Source: Rhodovulum tesquicola
Lineage (GTDB): Bacteria; Pseudomonadota; Alphaproteobacteria; Rhodobacterales; Rhodobacteraceae
Assembly: GCF_024128855.1 (NCBI RefSeq)
Contig: NZ_JAMYDV010000023.1
Span: forward strand, 1-44,213
DNA length: 44,213 bases
Direction: 5' to 3'
Notes under the pieces: model-generated
Seen by the model: only the letters and a program-made list of their open reading frames with translations
What the model was told of the DNA's origin: nothing
Databases searched by the model: none
Made by a program: the position numbers and the translations under genes
Part shown: piece after piece, positions 8,940 to 17,899 of the stretch
How the letters are laid out: each line of letters starts with the position of its first letter
Position numbering within the stretch: the stretch's first letter is position 1

Positions 8940-10787
8940 ATGTCCAAATCCGTCGGAAAACAGGCATCCCGGGCCGCTGTCTGGGTCCTGATGGGGCTCC
9001 TGATCCTTGGGCTGGGCGGCTTCGGCATCTCGAATTTCGGCGGCTCGATCGACTCCATCGGCGAAGTCGGCGATGAGAAGATCGCCGTGGACTCCTATGC
9101 CCGTGCGCTTCGGCGTGAGTTGAACGCACAGCAGGCGGAAACGGGACGGGTCGTCACCTTCGCCGAGGCCGAGGCGGGCGGGCTGGTCGAACAGGTGCGC
9201 GCGCGCCTGATCGGCGATGCCGCGCTGGACGACGAGACGCGCCGGATCGGCATTTCGATCGGCGACGAGCGCATTGCCCGGGAAATCCTCGAGGTGCCCG
9301 CCTTTCAGGGCACGGATGGCCAGTTCAACCGCGAGAATTATCGCTTCGTGTTGCAGCAGAACGGGCTTACCGTCGCCCAGTTCGAGGAGCAGATCCGCAA
9401 GGACACCGCGCGCTCGCTGTTGCAGGCGGGCGTGATGGCGGGGCTTGGGGGACCCGACACCTATGCCGACACGCTTTACAATTTCATCGCCGAACGGCGC
9501 AGCGCCAGCCTGATCCGGCTGGACGCCGCCGCGCTGGACGCCCCCCTGCCCGACCCGACCGAGGCCGAGATCGCCGCCTACTACAATGCGAACCCCGCCG
9601 CCTACACGGCGCCGCGCACCCGCCAGATCAGCTATGCTTGGCTGACGCCCGAGATGATGCTGGACCGGATCGAACCTGACGAGGCGCTGATGCGCGAGCT
9701 TTACGAAGACCGCATCGACGAGTTGGTGCAGCCCGAGCGCCGTCTGGTCGAGCGGCTGGTCTTCCCCTCCGAGGACGAAGCCGCCGCAGCCATGGTCGCG
9801 ATCGAGGCGGGGGAAACCACGTTCGATGCGGCGGTCGAGGCGCGCGGGCTGCGACTGTCGGATGTCGATCTGGGCGACGTGACCCAGCTTGGCATCGGCG
9901 GCGCAGCGGGCGCGGCAGTCTTCGCGCTGGACGGCCCCGGCGTGACCGGACCGCACATGTCCGACCTTGGCCCCGCGATCTTTCGCGTGAACGGCATCCT
10001 CGCCGCGCGCGAGACCAGCTTCGAAGACGCCCGCGAGGGACTTGTCGACGAGGCCATCCGCGACCGCGCCGCCCGGATGATCGGCGATCTGGTCAGCGAT
10101 TACGACGACCGTCTGGCCGCCGGAGCGACGCTGGAGGATTTGGCCGCCGAGACCGAGATGGAGCTTGGCAGGATCGACTTCACCGGCGAGCCCGCGGACG
10201 GCATCGCGGCCTATGAATCCTTCCGGCTGGCCGCCGCCGATCTGGCCGAAGGCGATTTCCCCGAGCTTCTTGAACTTGAGGATGGCGGCATCTTTGCGCT
10301 GCGGCTCGATGCCGATCTGCCACCCGCGCTGCGCCCGCTGGACGAGGTCCGCGCCGAGGTCGCCGCCGACTGGCGCGCGGCCGAGACGCGCGCGCGTCTT
10401 GGCCAGCAGGCCGCCGCGCTTGCCGGCCGTGTCGCGGCGGGCGAAGCGTTCGACGCGCTGGGCCATCCGGTGGAGACCGAGGCGGCGCTGTCGCGGGGCG
10501 GGCTGACGCCCCCGGCACTGGGCGATGCGCTGTTCGCCATGGCGACGCCCGGGGACACTCGCATCGTCACGGCGGGCGAAGCGGCCTGGCTGGTCCGGCT
10601 CGACGCGATCCTGCCGCCCGATCCCGAGGACCCGGCCGCGGGCTTCCTGCGCGACACCATCGCCGCGCAGGCCGGTCAGGGCATGGCGCAGGACCTGTAT
10701 GGCTATTTCGCGCAGGAACTGGTGAACGCCGCTGGCCTGTCGCTTGACCAGTCGGCGCTGAACGCCGTTCATGCCCAGTTCCGGTAG
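8940..10787 (+). CDS. Membrane-anchored SurA/PpiD-like peptidyl-prolyl isomerase (foldase)
   Basis: A 615-aa protein with one N-terminal membrane anchor (about residues 13-36, VWVLMGLLILGLGGFGISNF) and a large periplasmic part. The first roughly 150 residues after the anchor look like the SurA N-terminal chaperone domain (AFQGTDGQFNRENYRFVLQQ is split across about 120-140), followed by a parvulin-like region around 240-370 and a second, weaker rotamase-like region. PpiD-type proteins sit at the SecYEG exit and help exported proteins fold. GGGAGG precedes ATG 8940; a 19-codon extension upstream was rejected. Four bp separate it from trpE. Confidence 0.88.
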   Translation: MSKSVGKQASRAAVWVLMGLLILGLGGFGISNFGGSIDSIGEVGDEKIAVDSYARALRRELNAQQAETGRVVTFAEAEAGGLVEQVRARLIGDAALDDETRRIGISIGDERIAREILEVPAFQGTDGQFNRENYRFVLQQNGLTVAQFEEQIRKDTARSLLQAGVMAGLGGPDTYADTLYNFIAERRSASLIRLDAAALDAPLPDPTEAEIAAYYNANPAAYTAPRTRQISYAWLTPEMMLDRIEPDEALMRELYEDRIDELVQPERRLVERLVFPSEDEAAAAMVAIEAGETTFDAAVEARGLRLSDVDLGDVTQLGIGGAAGAAVFALDGPGVTGPHMSDLGPAIFRVNGILAARETSFEDAREGLVDEAIRDRAARMIGDLVSDYDDRLAAGATLEDLAAETEMELGRIDFTGEPADGIAAYESFRLAAADLAEGDFPELLELEDGGIFALRLDADLPPALRPLDEVRAEVAADWRAAETRARLGQQAAALAGRVAAGEAFDALGHPVETEAALSRGGLTPPALGDALFAMATPGDTRIVTAGEAAWLVRLDAILPPDPEDPAAGFLRDTIAAQAGQGMAQDLYGYFAQELVNAAGLSLDQSALNAVHAQFR

Positions 10788-10791
10788 GCCC

Positions 10792-12306
10792 ATGGCAAAG
10801 ATCATCCCCGATTTCGCGGCCTTCGAGGCCGCCTATGAGGCCGGAAATGCGCAACTGGTCCATGCAAGACTGGCCGCCGATCTGGACACGCCGGTTTCGC
10901 TGATGCTGAAACTTGCAGGCGCACGGACCGACAGCTTCATGCTTGAATCGGTCACCGGCGGCGAGGTGCGCGGGCGCTATTCGGTCGTGGGCCTGAAGCC
11001 CGACCTGATCTGGGAATGCCGGGGCGAAACCAGCCGCGTGAACCGACATGCCCGCTTCGACGCCGACGCGTGGGAGGCCATGTCGGGCAGCCCGCTCGAC
11101 ACCCTGCGCGCGGTTCTGGCCGAAAGCGCGATCGACATTCCCGACGATCTGCCGCCCATCGCGGCGGGGCTGTTCGGCTATCTGGGCTATGACATGATCC
11201 GGCTGGTCGAACGGCTGCCGAACGTCAATCCCGATCCCCTCGGCCTGCCCGATGCGGTGATGCTGCGCCCGTCCGTCGTTGCCGTGCTTGACGGGGTCAA
11301 GGGCGAGGTGACGGTGGTCTCGCCCGCGCGGCCCGAACCGGGGCTTTCGGCGCGCGCGGCCTATGCCCAGGCCGCCGAGCGGGTGATGGACGCGCTGCGC
11401 GACCTCGACCGTGCCGTGCCCGCCGAGACCCGCGATTTCGGCGAGGCGCGCGAGGTGGGCGAGCCGGTCTCGAACTTCACCAAGGCGGGCTACATGGCCG
11501 CCGTGGAAAAGGCCAAGGAATATATCCGCGCGGGCGACATCTTTCAGGTCGTGCCCGCCCAGCGCTGGACGCAGGATTTCCCGCTGCCGCCCTTTGCGCT
11601 TTATCGCTCGCTCCGGCGCACGAACCCCTCGCCCTTCATGTTCTTCTTCAATTTCGGCGGTTTCCAGGTGATCGGCGCCAGCCCCGAAATCCTCGTGCGG
11701 CTGCGCGCCGGGCAGGTGACGATCCGGCCCATCGCCGGAACCCGCCCCCGCGGCGCCACCCCCGAGGAAGACAAGGCTTTCGAGGCCGACCTCCTGGCCG
11801 ACCAGAAGGAACTGGCCGAACATCTGATGCTGCTCGATCTGGGCCGCAACGATGTGGGGCGCGTGGCCAGGATCGGCACCGTGCGACCGACCGAGGAATT
11901 CGTGATCGAGCGCTATTCCCACGTCATGCACATCGTCTCGAACGTGGTGGGCGAGATCCGCGAAGGCGAGGATGCGTTGTCGGCGCTTCTGGCCGGGCTG
12001 CCAGCGGGCACGGTGTCCGGCGCGCCCAAGGTCCGCGCGATGGAGATCATCGACGAGTTGGAGCCCGAAAAGCGCGGCGTCTATGGCGGGGGCGTCGGCT
12101 ATTTCTCGGCCGGTGGCGAAATGGACATGTGCATCGCGCTGCGCACCGCCGTCGTCAAGGATGACAAGCTTTATATCCAGGCGGGCGGCGGCGTGGTCTA
12201 TGACAGCGACCCCGAAGCCGAGTGGCAGGAGACGGTGAACAAGGCCCGCGCGCTGCGCACCGCCGCCGCCGAAGCCGCGCGCTTCGTGCGGCGCGGAAAC
12301 GGCTGA
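10792..12306 (+). CDS. trpE: Anthranilate synthase component I
   Basis: A 504-aa chorismate-using enzyme that, with the TrpG amidotransferase, makes anthranilate in tryptophan synthesis. The N-terminal Anth_synt_I_N domain holds the feedback-inhibition region LLESA-like (here FMLESVTGGEVRGRYSVVG, about 46-64). The C-terminal chorismate-binding domain shows IRPIAGTRPRG, LLDLGRNDVGRV, VERYSHVMH-like IERYSHVMH, LPAGTVSGAPKVRAMEIIDE, YGGGVGYF and IQAGGGVVYDSDPE. Start MAKIIPDF at 10792 overlaps nothing and lies 4 bp after the foldase stop. No trpL leader or attenuator is visible, and trpG/D/C are not in the window. Confidence 0.95.
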   Translation: MAKIIPDFAAFEAAYEAGNAQLVHARLAADLDTPVSLMLKLAGARTDSFMLESVTGGEVRGRYSVVGLKPDLIWECRGETSRVNRHARFDADAWEAMSGSPLDTLRAVLAESAIDIPDDLPPIAAGLFGYLGYDMIRLVERLPNVNPDPLGLPDAVMLRPSVVAVLDGVKGEVTVVSPARPEPGLSARAAYAQAAERVMDALRDLDRAVPAETRDFGEAREVGEPVSNFTKAGYMAAVEKAKEYIRAGDIFQVVPAQRWTQDFPLPPFALYRSLRRTNPSPFMFFFNFGGFQVIGASPEILVRLRAGQVTIRPIAGTRPRGATPEEDKAFEADLLADQKELAEHLMLLDLGRNDVGRVARIGTVRPTEEFVIERYSHVMHIVSNVVGEIREGEDALSALLAGLPAGTVSGAPKVRAMEIIDELEPEKRGVYGGGVGYFSAGGEMDMCIALRTAVVKDDKLYIQAGGGVVYDSDPEAEWQETVNKARALRTAAAEAARFVRRGNG

Positions 12307-12323
12307 GGCGCTGCGCCGTCAGG

Positions 12324-15300
12324 TCAGTAATCGCGCTCGTAGAAGACCCCGATGCCTGTATCGCCTTCGGCCCCCAGCCGCCCGCGCACCGTGACCTGGG
12401 GCGAAAGATCGAAGTTCAGCTCGATTCGGGTCTGGCCCGCGCCATCGACCGTGACCTCGGAGTAAAGATCCTCCGACAGATACTTGCCCACGCTGACCTC
12501 GGTTTCGCCATCGGCGGTCTGGCGCAGGTCCAGATCGTCCAGTCCGGTGCCCTCGCGGATCCGGCCCAGCAGTCCGCCGCCATTTCCGCCCGCCAGCCCC
12601 GCGACCGCAGTGGCGAGTTGCACCGCCTGGAAGGCCGAAAGCTGCTCGATGCCGCGCCCGAACAGAAGCCGCGCCAGCACCTCGTCCTCGGGCAAGTCGG
12701 GATCCGACAGGAAGCGGATTTCCGGCGCGCTGGCCCGGCCCTCAAGCTGGATCCGCGCGGTGATGTCGCCGGTCTGCGTCGCGGCCACGAAACGCAGATA
12801 GGGGTCGAGCGCGCCCTGCAAAGAGACCTGCCCCTCGGTCAGGTCGAAACGCCGCGACAGGATGTCTAGCCGCCCACGGATAAGGTCGAACCGGCCATCG
12901 GGGATCAAGTCGGCCGTGGTGCCGCGCAGCCGCAGCGTGCCGCCCACCTCGGCATCGAGCCCGCGACCTCGCACGAATACCTGCCCCGGCGCACGGATCG
13001 TCAGATCCAGCGGATAGGGCCGCCCGCCCCCGTCCCGAGCTGCCCCGCCCAGCAACCCGGCACGCGCGCGAGTGGCGCGCGAGGCCGCGCTTTCGCCGAT
13101 GTGGACGACGTCAGGTATCGGACCACTCGCGGTGGCCCCGCCGGAGGGCACCGCGATCTCGGTGCGGCCAAGGTCGATCCGGCCCGCGATCACCGCCCCG
13201 CCCGCCAGCGCCCCGCGCATGGTCAGCTGCCCATCGAGCCGGGTTTCGAACAGCGGTTCGTCGCGCAGCGGCGCACGGTCGAGCGCGATCGCCAGATCGC
13301 CATCGAAAGGGGCGGCCAGCGTCACCGGCCCGGTCACGCTGACCCTGCCGCTACCATCCAGCGCCCCGGCAAGGTCGATCTGCGCGCGCCTGTCCGACAG
13401 CGTTACCGACCCGGCGATCCCGGTCACGGCCAGACCCTGTGCGGGCAGCGCAAGCCGCGCACCCTCGGTCACCGCGCGGCCCGATAGCGAGGACAGCGCC
13501 AGCGGCCCGCGCAGCGCAAGATCATAGCGCGCCTGCCCGTCCAGGCTGCGCGGCGCGATGAAGCCGTTGGCCAGCGCAAGCGGCGCCGTGCCCGATGCGG
13601 TCAGATCGGCCCGCGCGCCGTCCAGCGCCAGCGACCCCGCCAACCGCGCGGTTGTGCCCCCCGGCCCCGTCGCGTCAAGCGCAAGCCGGACATCGCCATT
13701 GCCGGGCTGCGCCCGGCCCGTGACCGTCAGCGGGCCGGGAAAGCCGGGGGCCAGCAGCGCAAGATCGGACAACCGCCCCGACAGGTTCAGCGCGCCGCCC
13801 CCGGCTTCGGTCGCGCTCAGGCGCAGGACCGGCGAGGACAGCTCCAGCGCCTCGATCATCGGCGCCCCGTCGCGGCGCGCGCCGCGGGCCGATATCCGGC
13901 TTTCGCCGCCGATCAGCCGGTCGATGCTGCCCAGCCCCAGCGCCAGCCCCTGCCCGCGCGCGTCAAGCTCGGCGCTCAGATCGCCGCGAAGCGCACCCAT
14001 CCCGGTCAGAGTGGCATCAAGCGACCCGCGCAACGGCCGCCCGGCAAGCCCCGAGAAGGGTGCAAGATCGCGCGCGGCAAGCGTGACGCGCCCCTCGGCG
14101 GGCAGCGCCGGATCGTCGGGGCTGACCGCACCCGTGGCCGTCAGCCGCGCGCCCGCGCCCGTCGCCTCAAGCCGGTCGATGCGGATGCGGCCGCCCTCCT
14201 CCCAGCCAAGGCCCGCCTCGATGCTGCCCGGCCCGGACAGCCGTCCATCGACCCGCGCCAGATCACGGACCTCGCCCGACAGACGCAGACCCGCCGCGGC
14301 GGTGGACAACTCACCCTCGGCCGTCAGGCGCAGCGCGGACGTTTCGATGGCCAGCGCGCGCAGCGCGGTCCCCGCAGGCCCCCGCGCGGCCGCAAGCGAC
14401 AGCCTGCCCACCCCGGCCAGCAGCGGATCGAGTCGCGGCGTCCCGGTCGCCAGATCGCGCGTGTCGGCGGCCAGCGTCAGGTCAAAGACCCCGTCAAGCA
14501 GGCCATAGCGCCCCTGAATCCGCGCCTCGGCCGCGCCGCCCAGCGCAGCACCTGCAAGCGGCGCGATCCGGGCAAGATCGTCCAGCGCCAGTTCGGCCCG
14601 TCCGTCCAGCGGCAGGCCCGCGCTCAGCGCGCCAAGCGTGCCGCTGGCCGTGGCGCGCAGCCCGCCCGCGTCCAGCCGAAGGGCATCCAGCCGCAGATCC
14701 GCCCCTTCGGCATGGACGATCCGCGCTGTGCCGCGCAGCGCATCACCCAGCGCCCGGGCAAGGGCGGGATCGTCATGGGCAAGCCCGGTTGCAGAAAAGA
14801 TCAGATCGGCTGTCAGGGCCGTGGGGCTGACGGGCCGGATCGTGCCGCTGCCCGCAATCCCGGCCTGGCCAAGCGCCAGCCCCTCGCGCGCAAGCCCGTC
14901 CAGCACCGCCTCGGCCTGCCATTCCTCGCCACGCGCGGCATCGAAACGGGCGGTCAGCCGCGCGCCATCGACGCGAGTTTCCGGCCCCGCAAGCGGCAGC
15001 GCGACGGGGCCTGTCAGCGTGCCGTCCAGCGCCAGCCGCTCGGGCAGGCCCGACGGGGCCAGCGTCAGGCTGCCGCCCAGCGTCAGCGCGCCGGTTTCCA
15101 GATCGAGTCGCGAGAGTTCGGTGCCGCCATCGGCCCGCCTTGTGCCCGCAAGCTGCACGCGCGCCGTATCGCCAAAGAAGGGACGGGCCTGTTCGGCCAC
15201 AAGCGGCGCGACATCGCCCGCGATGTCGAGCGCGAACCGCGCGATGCCGGGGCTATCCGCGAGCTCGTCCAGGGTGAAGCGGCCGGTCACGCGCTGCTCC

Positions 15301-16028
15301 CCGTCAGTCGCCAGCGCAAGATCGGCGCCGAAATCCGTCAGCGGCCCAGCCCCCGCCAGCGTCAGCGCAACCGGCGGGCCGCCCGGCAACCCCAGAAGGC
15401 CCGAGACCAGCCCGCCCGCCCCCTCGGTCAGCGCGATGTCGAGCGCAAGGTCGCGGCTGTCATTGGCATAGGAAGCCACCACCGCAAAGCGCCCCTCGGC
15501 ATCGCTGCGCGTGGCGCTCAGATCGACCGCGCCCGCCCCGCCCGCCAGCCGCAGCGCGGCCGTGATCGCAAGCTCGGCCGACTGGCCCAGCACTGCCTCG
15601 CCCAGCGCCAGCCGGGGCGTCGCGACCTCGCCGATCTGGATCGCAACGGGCAGGTCCGGCAGCTGGAAGGGCTGCGCCTCGGCATCCTCGATCCGGGCGC
15701 CCTGATCGCCCACGGGGAGCCGGGTCAACTCGATCTCCTCGGCGCGCAGGCGGTTCACCTCGACCCGGCCGCGCAGGAGCGCAGCGCGTGACCAGTCAAG
15801 CTCGGCCCCGCGGATCGTCAGCCAGACCCCTTCGGAATCGGCGATGGTCAGCGTGTCAAGCGTGGCCTGCGACGAGAGCGCGCCGCGAAAGCCGGTGATG
15901 TCGATCTCGCGCCCGGCCGAGGACAGCCGGTCGGCCAGGAACCGTTCCAGCAGGCTGCGGTCATCCTCCTGCGCGGCCAGCGGCTGGGCGGCGGCGATCA
16001 TCACGGCAAGGGCAAGCCGCACGCGCAT
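12324..16028 (-). CDS. tamB: Translocation and assembly module protein TamB (DUF490/AsmA-like)
   Basis: A 1234-aa exported protein with signal peptide (MRVRLALAVMIAAAQPLAA, cleavage near residue 19). The body is long, repetitive, beta-rich and low in lysine and cysteine, as in TamB and other bridge-like lipid-transfer proteins. The last roughly 300 residues are the conserved TamB domain, ending in VRGRLGAEGDTGIGVFYERDY. TamB spans the periplasm and works with TamA in outer-membrane assembly and lipid transport. Its ATG shares one base with the tamA stop (TGATG), so translation is probably coupled. It converges with trpE, 17 bp apart, with only a tiny GGCGCTGCGCC hairpin between. Confidence 0.93.
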   Translation of the reverse strand: MRVRLALAVMIAAAQPLAAQEDDRSLLERFLADRLSSAGREIDITGFRGALSSQATLDTLTIADSEGVWLTIRGAELDWSRAALLRGRVEVNRLRAEEIELTRLPVGDQGARIEDAEAQPFQLPDLPVAIQIGEVATPRLALGEAVLGQSAELAITAALRLAGGAGAVDLSATRSDAEGRFAVVASYANDSRDLALDIALTEGAGGLVSGLLGLPGGPPVALTLAGAGPLTDFGADLALATDGEQRVTGRFTLDELADSPGIARFALDIAGDVAPLVAEQARPFFGDTARVQLAGTRRADGGTELSRLDLETGALTLGGSLTLAPSGLPERLALDGTLTGPVALPLAGPETRVDGARLTARFDAARGEEWQAEAVLDGLAREGLALGQAGIAGSGTIRPVSPTALTADLIFSATGLAHDDPALARALGDALRGTARIVHAEGADLRLDALRLDAGGLRATASGTLGALSAGLPLDGRAELALDDLARIAPLAGAALGGAAEARIQGRYGLLDGVFDLTLAADTRDLATGTPRLDPLLAGVGRLSLAAARGPAGTALRALAIETSALRLTAEGELSTAAAGLRLSGEVRDLARVDGRLSGPGSIEAGLGWEEGGRIRIDRLEATGAGARLTATGAVSPDDPALPAEGRVTLAARDLAPFSGLAGRPLRGSLDATLTGMGALRGDLSAELDARGQGLALGLGSIDRLIGGESRISARGARRDGAPMIEALELSSPVLRLSATEAGGGALNLSGRLSDLALLAPGFPGPLTVTGRAQPGNGDVRLALDATGPGGTTARLAGSLALDGARADLTASGTAPLALANGFIAPRSLDGQARYDLALRGPLALSSLSGRAVTEGARLALPAQGLAVTGIAGSVTLSDRRAQIDLAGALDGSGRVSVTGPVTLAAPFDGDLAIALDRAPLRDEPLFETRLDGQLTMRGALAGGAVIAGRIDLGRTEIAVPSGGATASGPIPDVVHIGESAASRATRARAGLLGGAARDGGGRPYPLDLTIRAPGQVFVRGRGLDAEVGGTLRLRGTTADLIPDGRFDLIRGRLDILSRRFDLTEGQVSLQGALDPYLRFVAATQTGDITARIQLEGRASAPEIRFLSDPDLPEDEVLARLLFGRGIEQLSAFQAVQLATAVAGLAGGNGGGLLGRIREGTGLDDLDLRQTADGETEVSVGKYLSEDLYSEVTVDGAGQTRIELNFDLSPQVTVRGRLGAEGDTGIGVFYERDY

Positions 16029-17845
16029 CAGAAGGCCTGCCCGATGCCGATATAGATCTGCACGCCGTCCCCGGTATCCCCGCCCACGGGTGCGGCGATA
16101 TCCACCCGGATCGGGCCGATGCCGGTATCATAGCGCAGCCCCAGACCGGCGCCGGAATGCCAGTCGCCCTCGCCAAGCCACGACTCCGCGCCGACGAATC
16201 CCGCATCGGCAAAGGCCACCAGACCGATATTGCCGCGCACCCCCACCCGCGCCTCGGCCGACAGCCCGACGAAGGACCGCCCGCCGATCCGCTCGCCGCC
16301 GGGCAAATCGACGGCCAGCGACTGGTAGGGCTGGCCCCGCACCGTGCCGCCGCCGCCCGAGAAGAACAGCAGCGCAGGCGGCACGCCCTCGGCCCCCGCG
16401 CCGAGGATCGAGCCGACCTGCAGCCGCCCCGCCAGCACCACCCTGTCGCCCATGCCGCGATAGAGCCGCGCATCGGCCGTCAGCCGCGCGCCGCTTTCGG
16501 CCTCGCCCCCCAGCGCGAGGAAGGGCATCACGCCAAGGCCCAGATAAGTCCCGCCCGTGGGGTTCAGCAGGTCGTCACGGTCGTCCCTTGTGGCCGAGAC
16601 CGGCAGCATCGCATGGGTCATGCTGCGGCTTCCCAGATCGTCGCGCACATCGGAATAGCTGAACAACAGGGCCGCCTCGCCCGCCAGCCGTTTCGACAGC
16701 GTGCGCGTCAACCCGACACCGAACCGGGCGGTATTCTCACGGGAATCGGGTTCGTCCAGACGCTCGATGGCGGCCAGCGCGAAAAGGCCGGTATCAGGGC
16801 CGATGAAGGCGGGCCGATCGAATCGCAGGGCCAGCCGGTAATCCTCGCCGCCGCTTTCGGTCCCGCCGATCCCCGAGATCGCCGCGTCGAAGCGCAGCCG
16901 CTCGGCCCCGCCCATCAGGTTGCGATGCAGCCAGAAGGCCGAAAGCGCAACGCCTTCGAGAGAGGACAACTCGGCGCCGAACCCGAGCCGACGCGGCTTG
17001 TCGTCGGTGACATTGAGCGTGATGTCCATGCGCCTGTCCGGGCCCAGCGCCTCAGCCTCGGCCAGGCTGACCGAGCGGAAGGTGCCGGTGCGGCGCAGCC
17101 GGTCGGCGCTTCGCTCCAGCGCTTCGGGATCGAAGCGCTTGCCCGTGGGCAGCCCGGCAATGGCGCGCAACCGCCCGGGCCGGACCGCCGAGCGCCCAGA
17201 GATAACCAGATCGCCGAAGCGCACCACCGGACCGGGCACCAGCCCCAGCCGAGCATCAAGCGTGGCATCGGGATGGTGCGCGGTGATGCGCTGATCGTTC
17301 ACGCGCGCCTTGGCATGGCCTGCCGCGCGCCAACCCGTGACGCCCGCCGTCGCGGCATCGCGGATCGCGGTGCTGCGCGCGCGCTTGCCGGGGGCGAAGC
17401 CCTCGGGCAATTCGGTGCCCGGGGCCAGTGGGGCGATCTGCGCCGTGGAAAAGGCGAAGGGGCGCCCGGTTTCGATGTCGATCTCGACGCGCGCAATGCG
17501 GTCGGGCAAGGCCAGCGGCGAGATTTCTGCCGCCTCGCGACCGTCCAACCGGATGCGGATGATCGGTGCGTAATAGCCGCGCGCGTAAAGCGCCCCGATG
17601 AGACGGGCGTAATCGGCCCGGGCCGCAGCAAGGATGTCCTGCGCGCTGGCATCCGGGCCTGCGGCGGCCTCCAGGCTGAGCGCAGAGGCTCTGAGCGCGT
17701 CACGCAACCCGTCCGATGCGCCGGGCGCGGACAGCCGCACCTCTGCCGCCGATGCGGGCGACCCCAAGAGCGCCAGCACCAAAAGCGCCACGAGAGATCC
17801 GGTTCGGTTCGATTCGGCCAAGACGAGCCCCCTGTCGCCGCCCAT
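16028..17845 (-). CDS. tamA: Outer-membrane assembly protein TamA (Omp85/BamA superfamily)
   Basis: A 605-aa outer-membrane protein. A signal peptide (to about residue 33, LLGSPASAAE) is followed by POTRA domains (about 60-290) and a C-terminal 16-strand Omp85 barrel (about 290-605) with the GGTVRGQPYQ segment (the VRG(F/Y) motif of the family) and a terminal aromatic residue (IGIGQAF) expected for BAM recognition. TamA pairs with the downstream tamB. It lies 54 bp after the pucC stop on the same strand and may receive some readthrough from the puc operon. The exact N terminus is uncertain. Confidence 0.92.
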   Translation of the reverse strand: MGGDRGLVLAESNRTGSLVALLVLALLGSPASAAEVRLSAPGASDGLRDALRASALSLEAAAGPDASAQDILAAARADYARLIGALYARGYYAPIIRIRLDGREAAEISPLALPDRIARVEIDIETGRPFAFSTAQIAPLAPGTELPEGFAPGKRARSTAIRDAATAGVTGWRAAGHAKARVNDQRITAHHPDATLDARLGLVPGPVVRFGDLVISGRSAVRPGRLRAIAGLPTGKRFDPEALERSADRLRRTGTFRSVSLAEAEALGPDRRMDITLNVTDDKPRRLGFGAELSSLEGVALSAFWLHRNLMGGAERLRFDAAISGIGGTESGGEDYRLALRFDRPAFIGPDTGLFALAAIERLDEPDSRENTARFGVGLTRTLSKRLAGEAALLFSYSDVRDDLGSRSMTHAMLPVSATRDDRDDLLNPTGGTYLGLGVMPFLALGGEAESGARLTADARLYRGMGDRVVLAGRLQVGSILGAGAEGVPPALLFFSGGGGTVRGQPYQSLAVDLPGGERIGGRSFVGLSAEARVGVRGNIGLVAFADAGFVGAESWLGEGDWHSGAGLGLRYDTGIGPIRVDIAAPVGGDTGDGVQIYIGIGQAF

Positions 17846-17899
17846 ACTGGTCCAAGCGGCGCAGGGATTGAAGGCCGAAGCGCGGAAACGTGACCCGGT

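Noticed and set aside
8760-10805. Open frame of 681 codons on the minus strand opposite the SurA/PpiD-like gene
   Set aside because: Antisense shadow of a gene with signal anchor, family features and a good ribosome-binding site.
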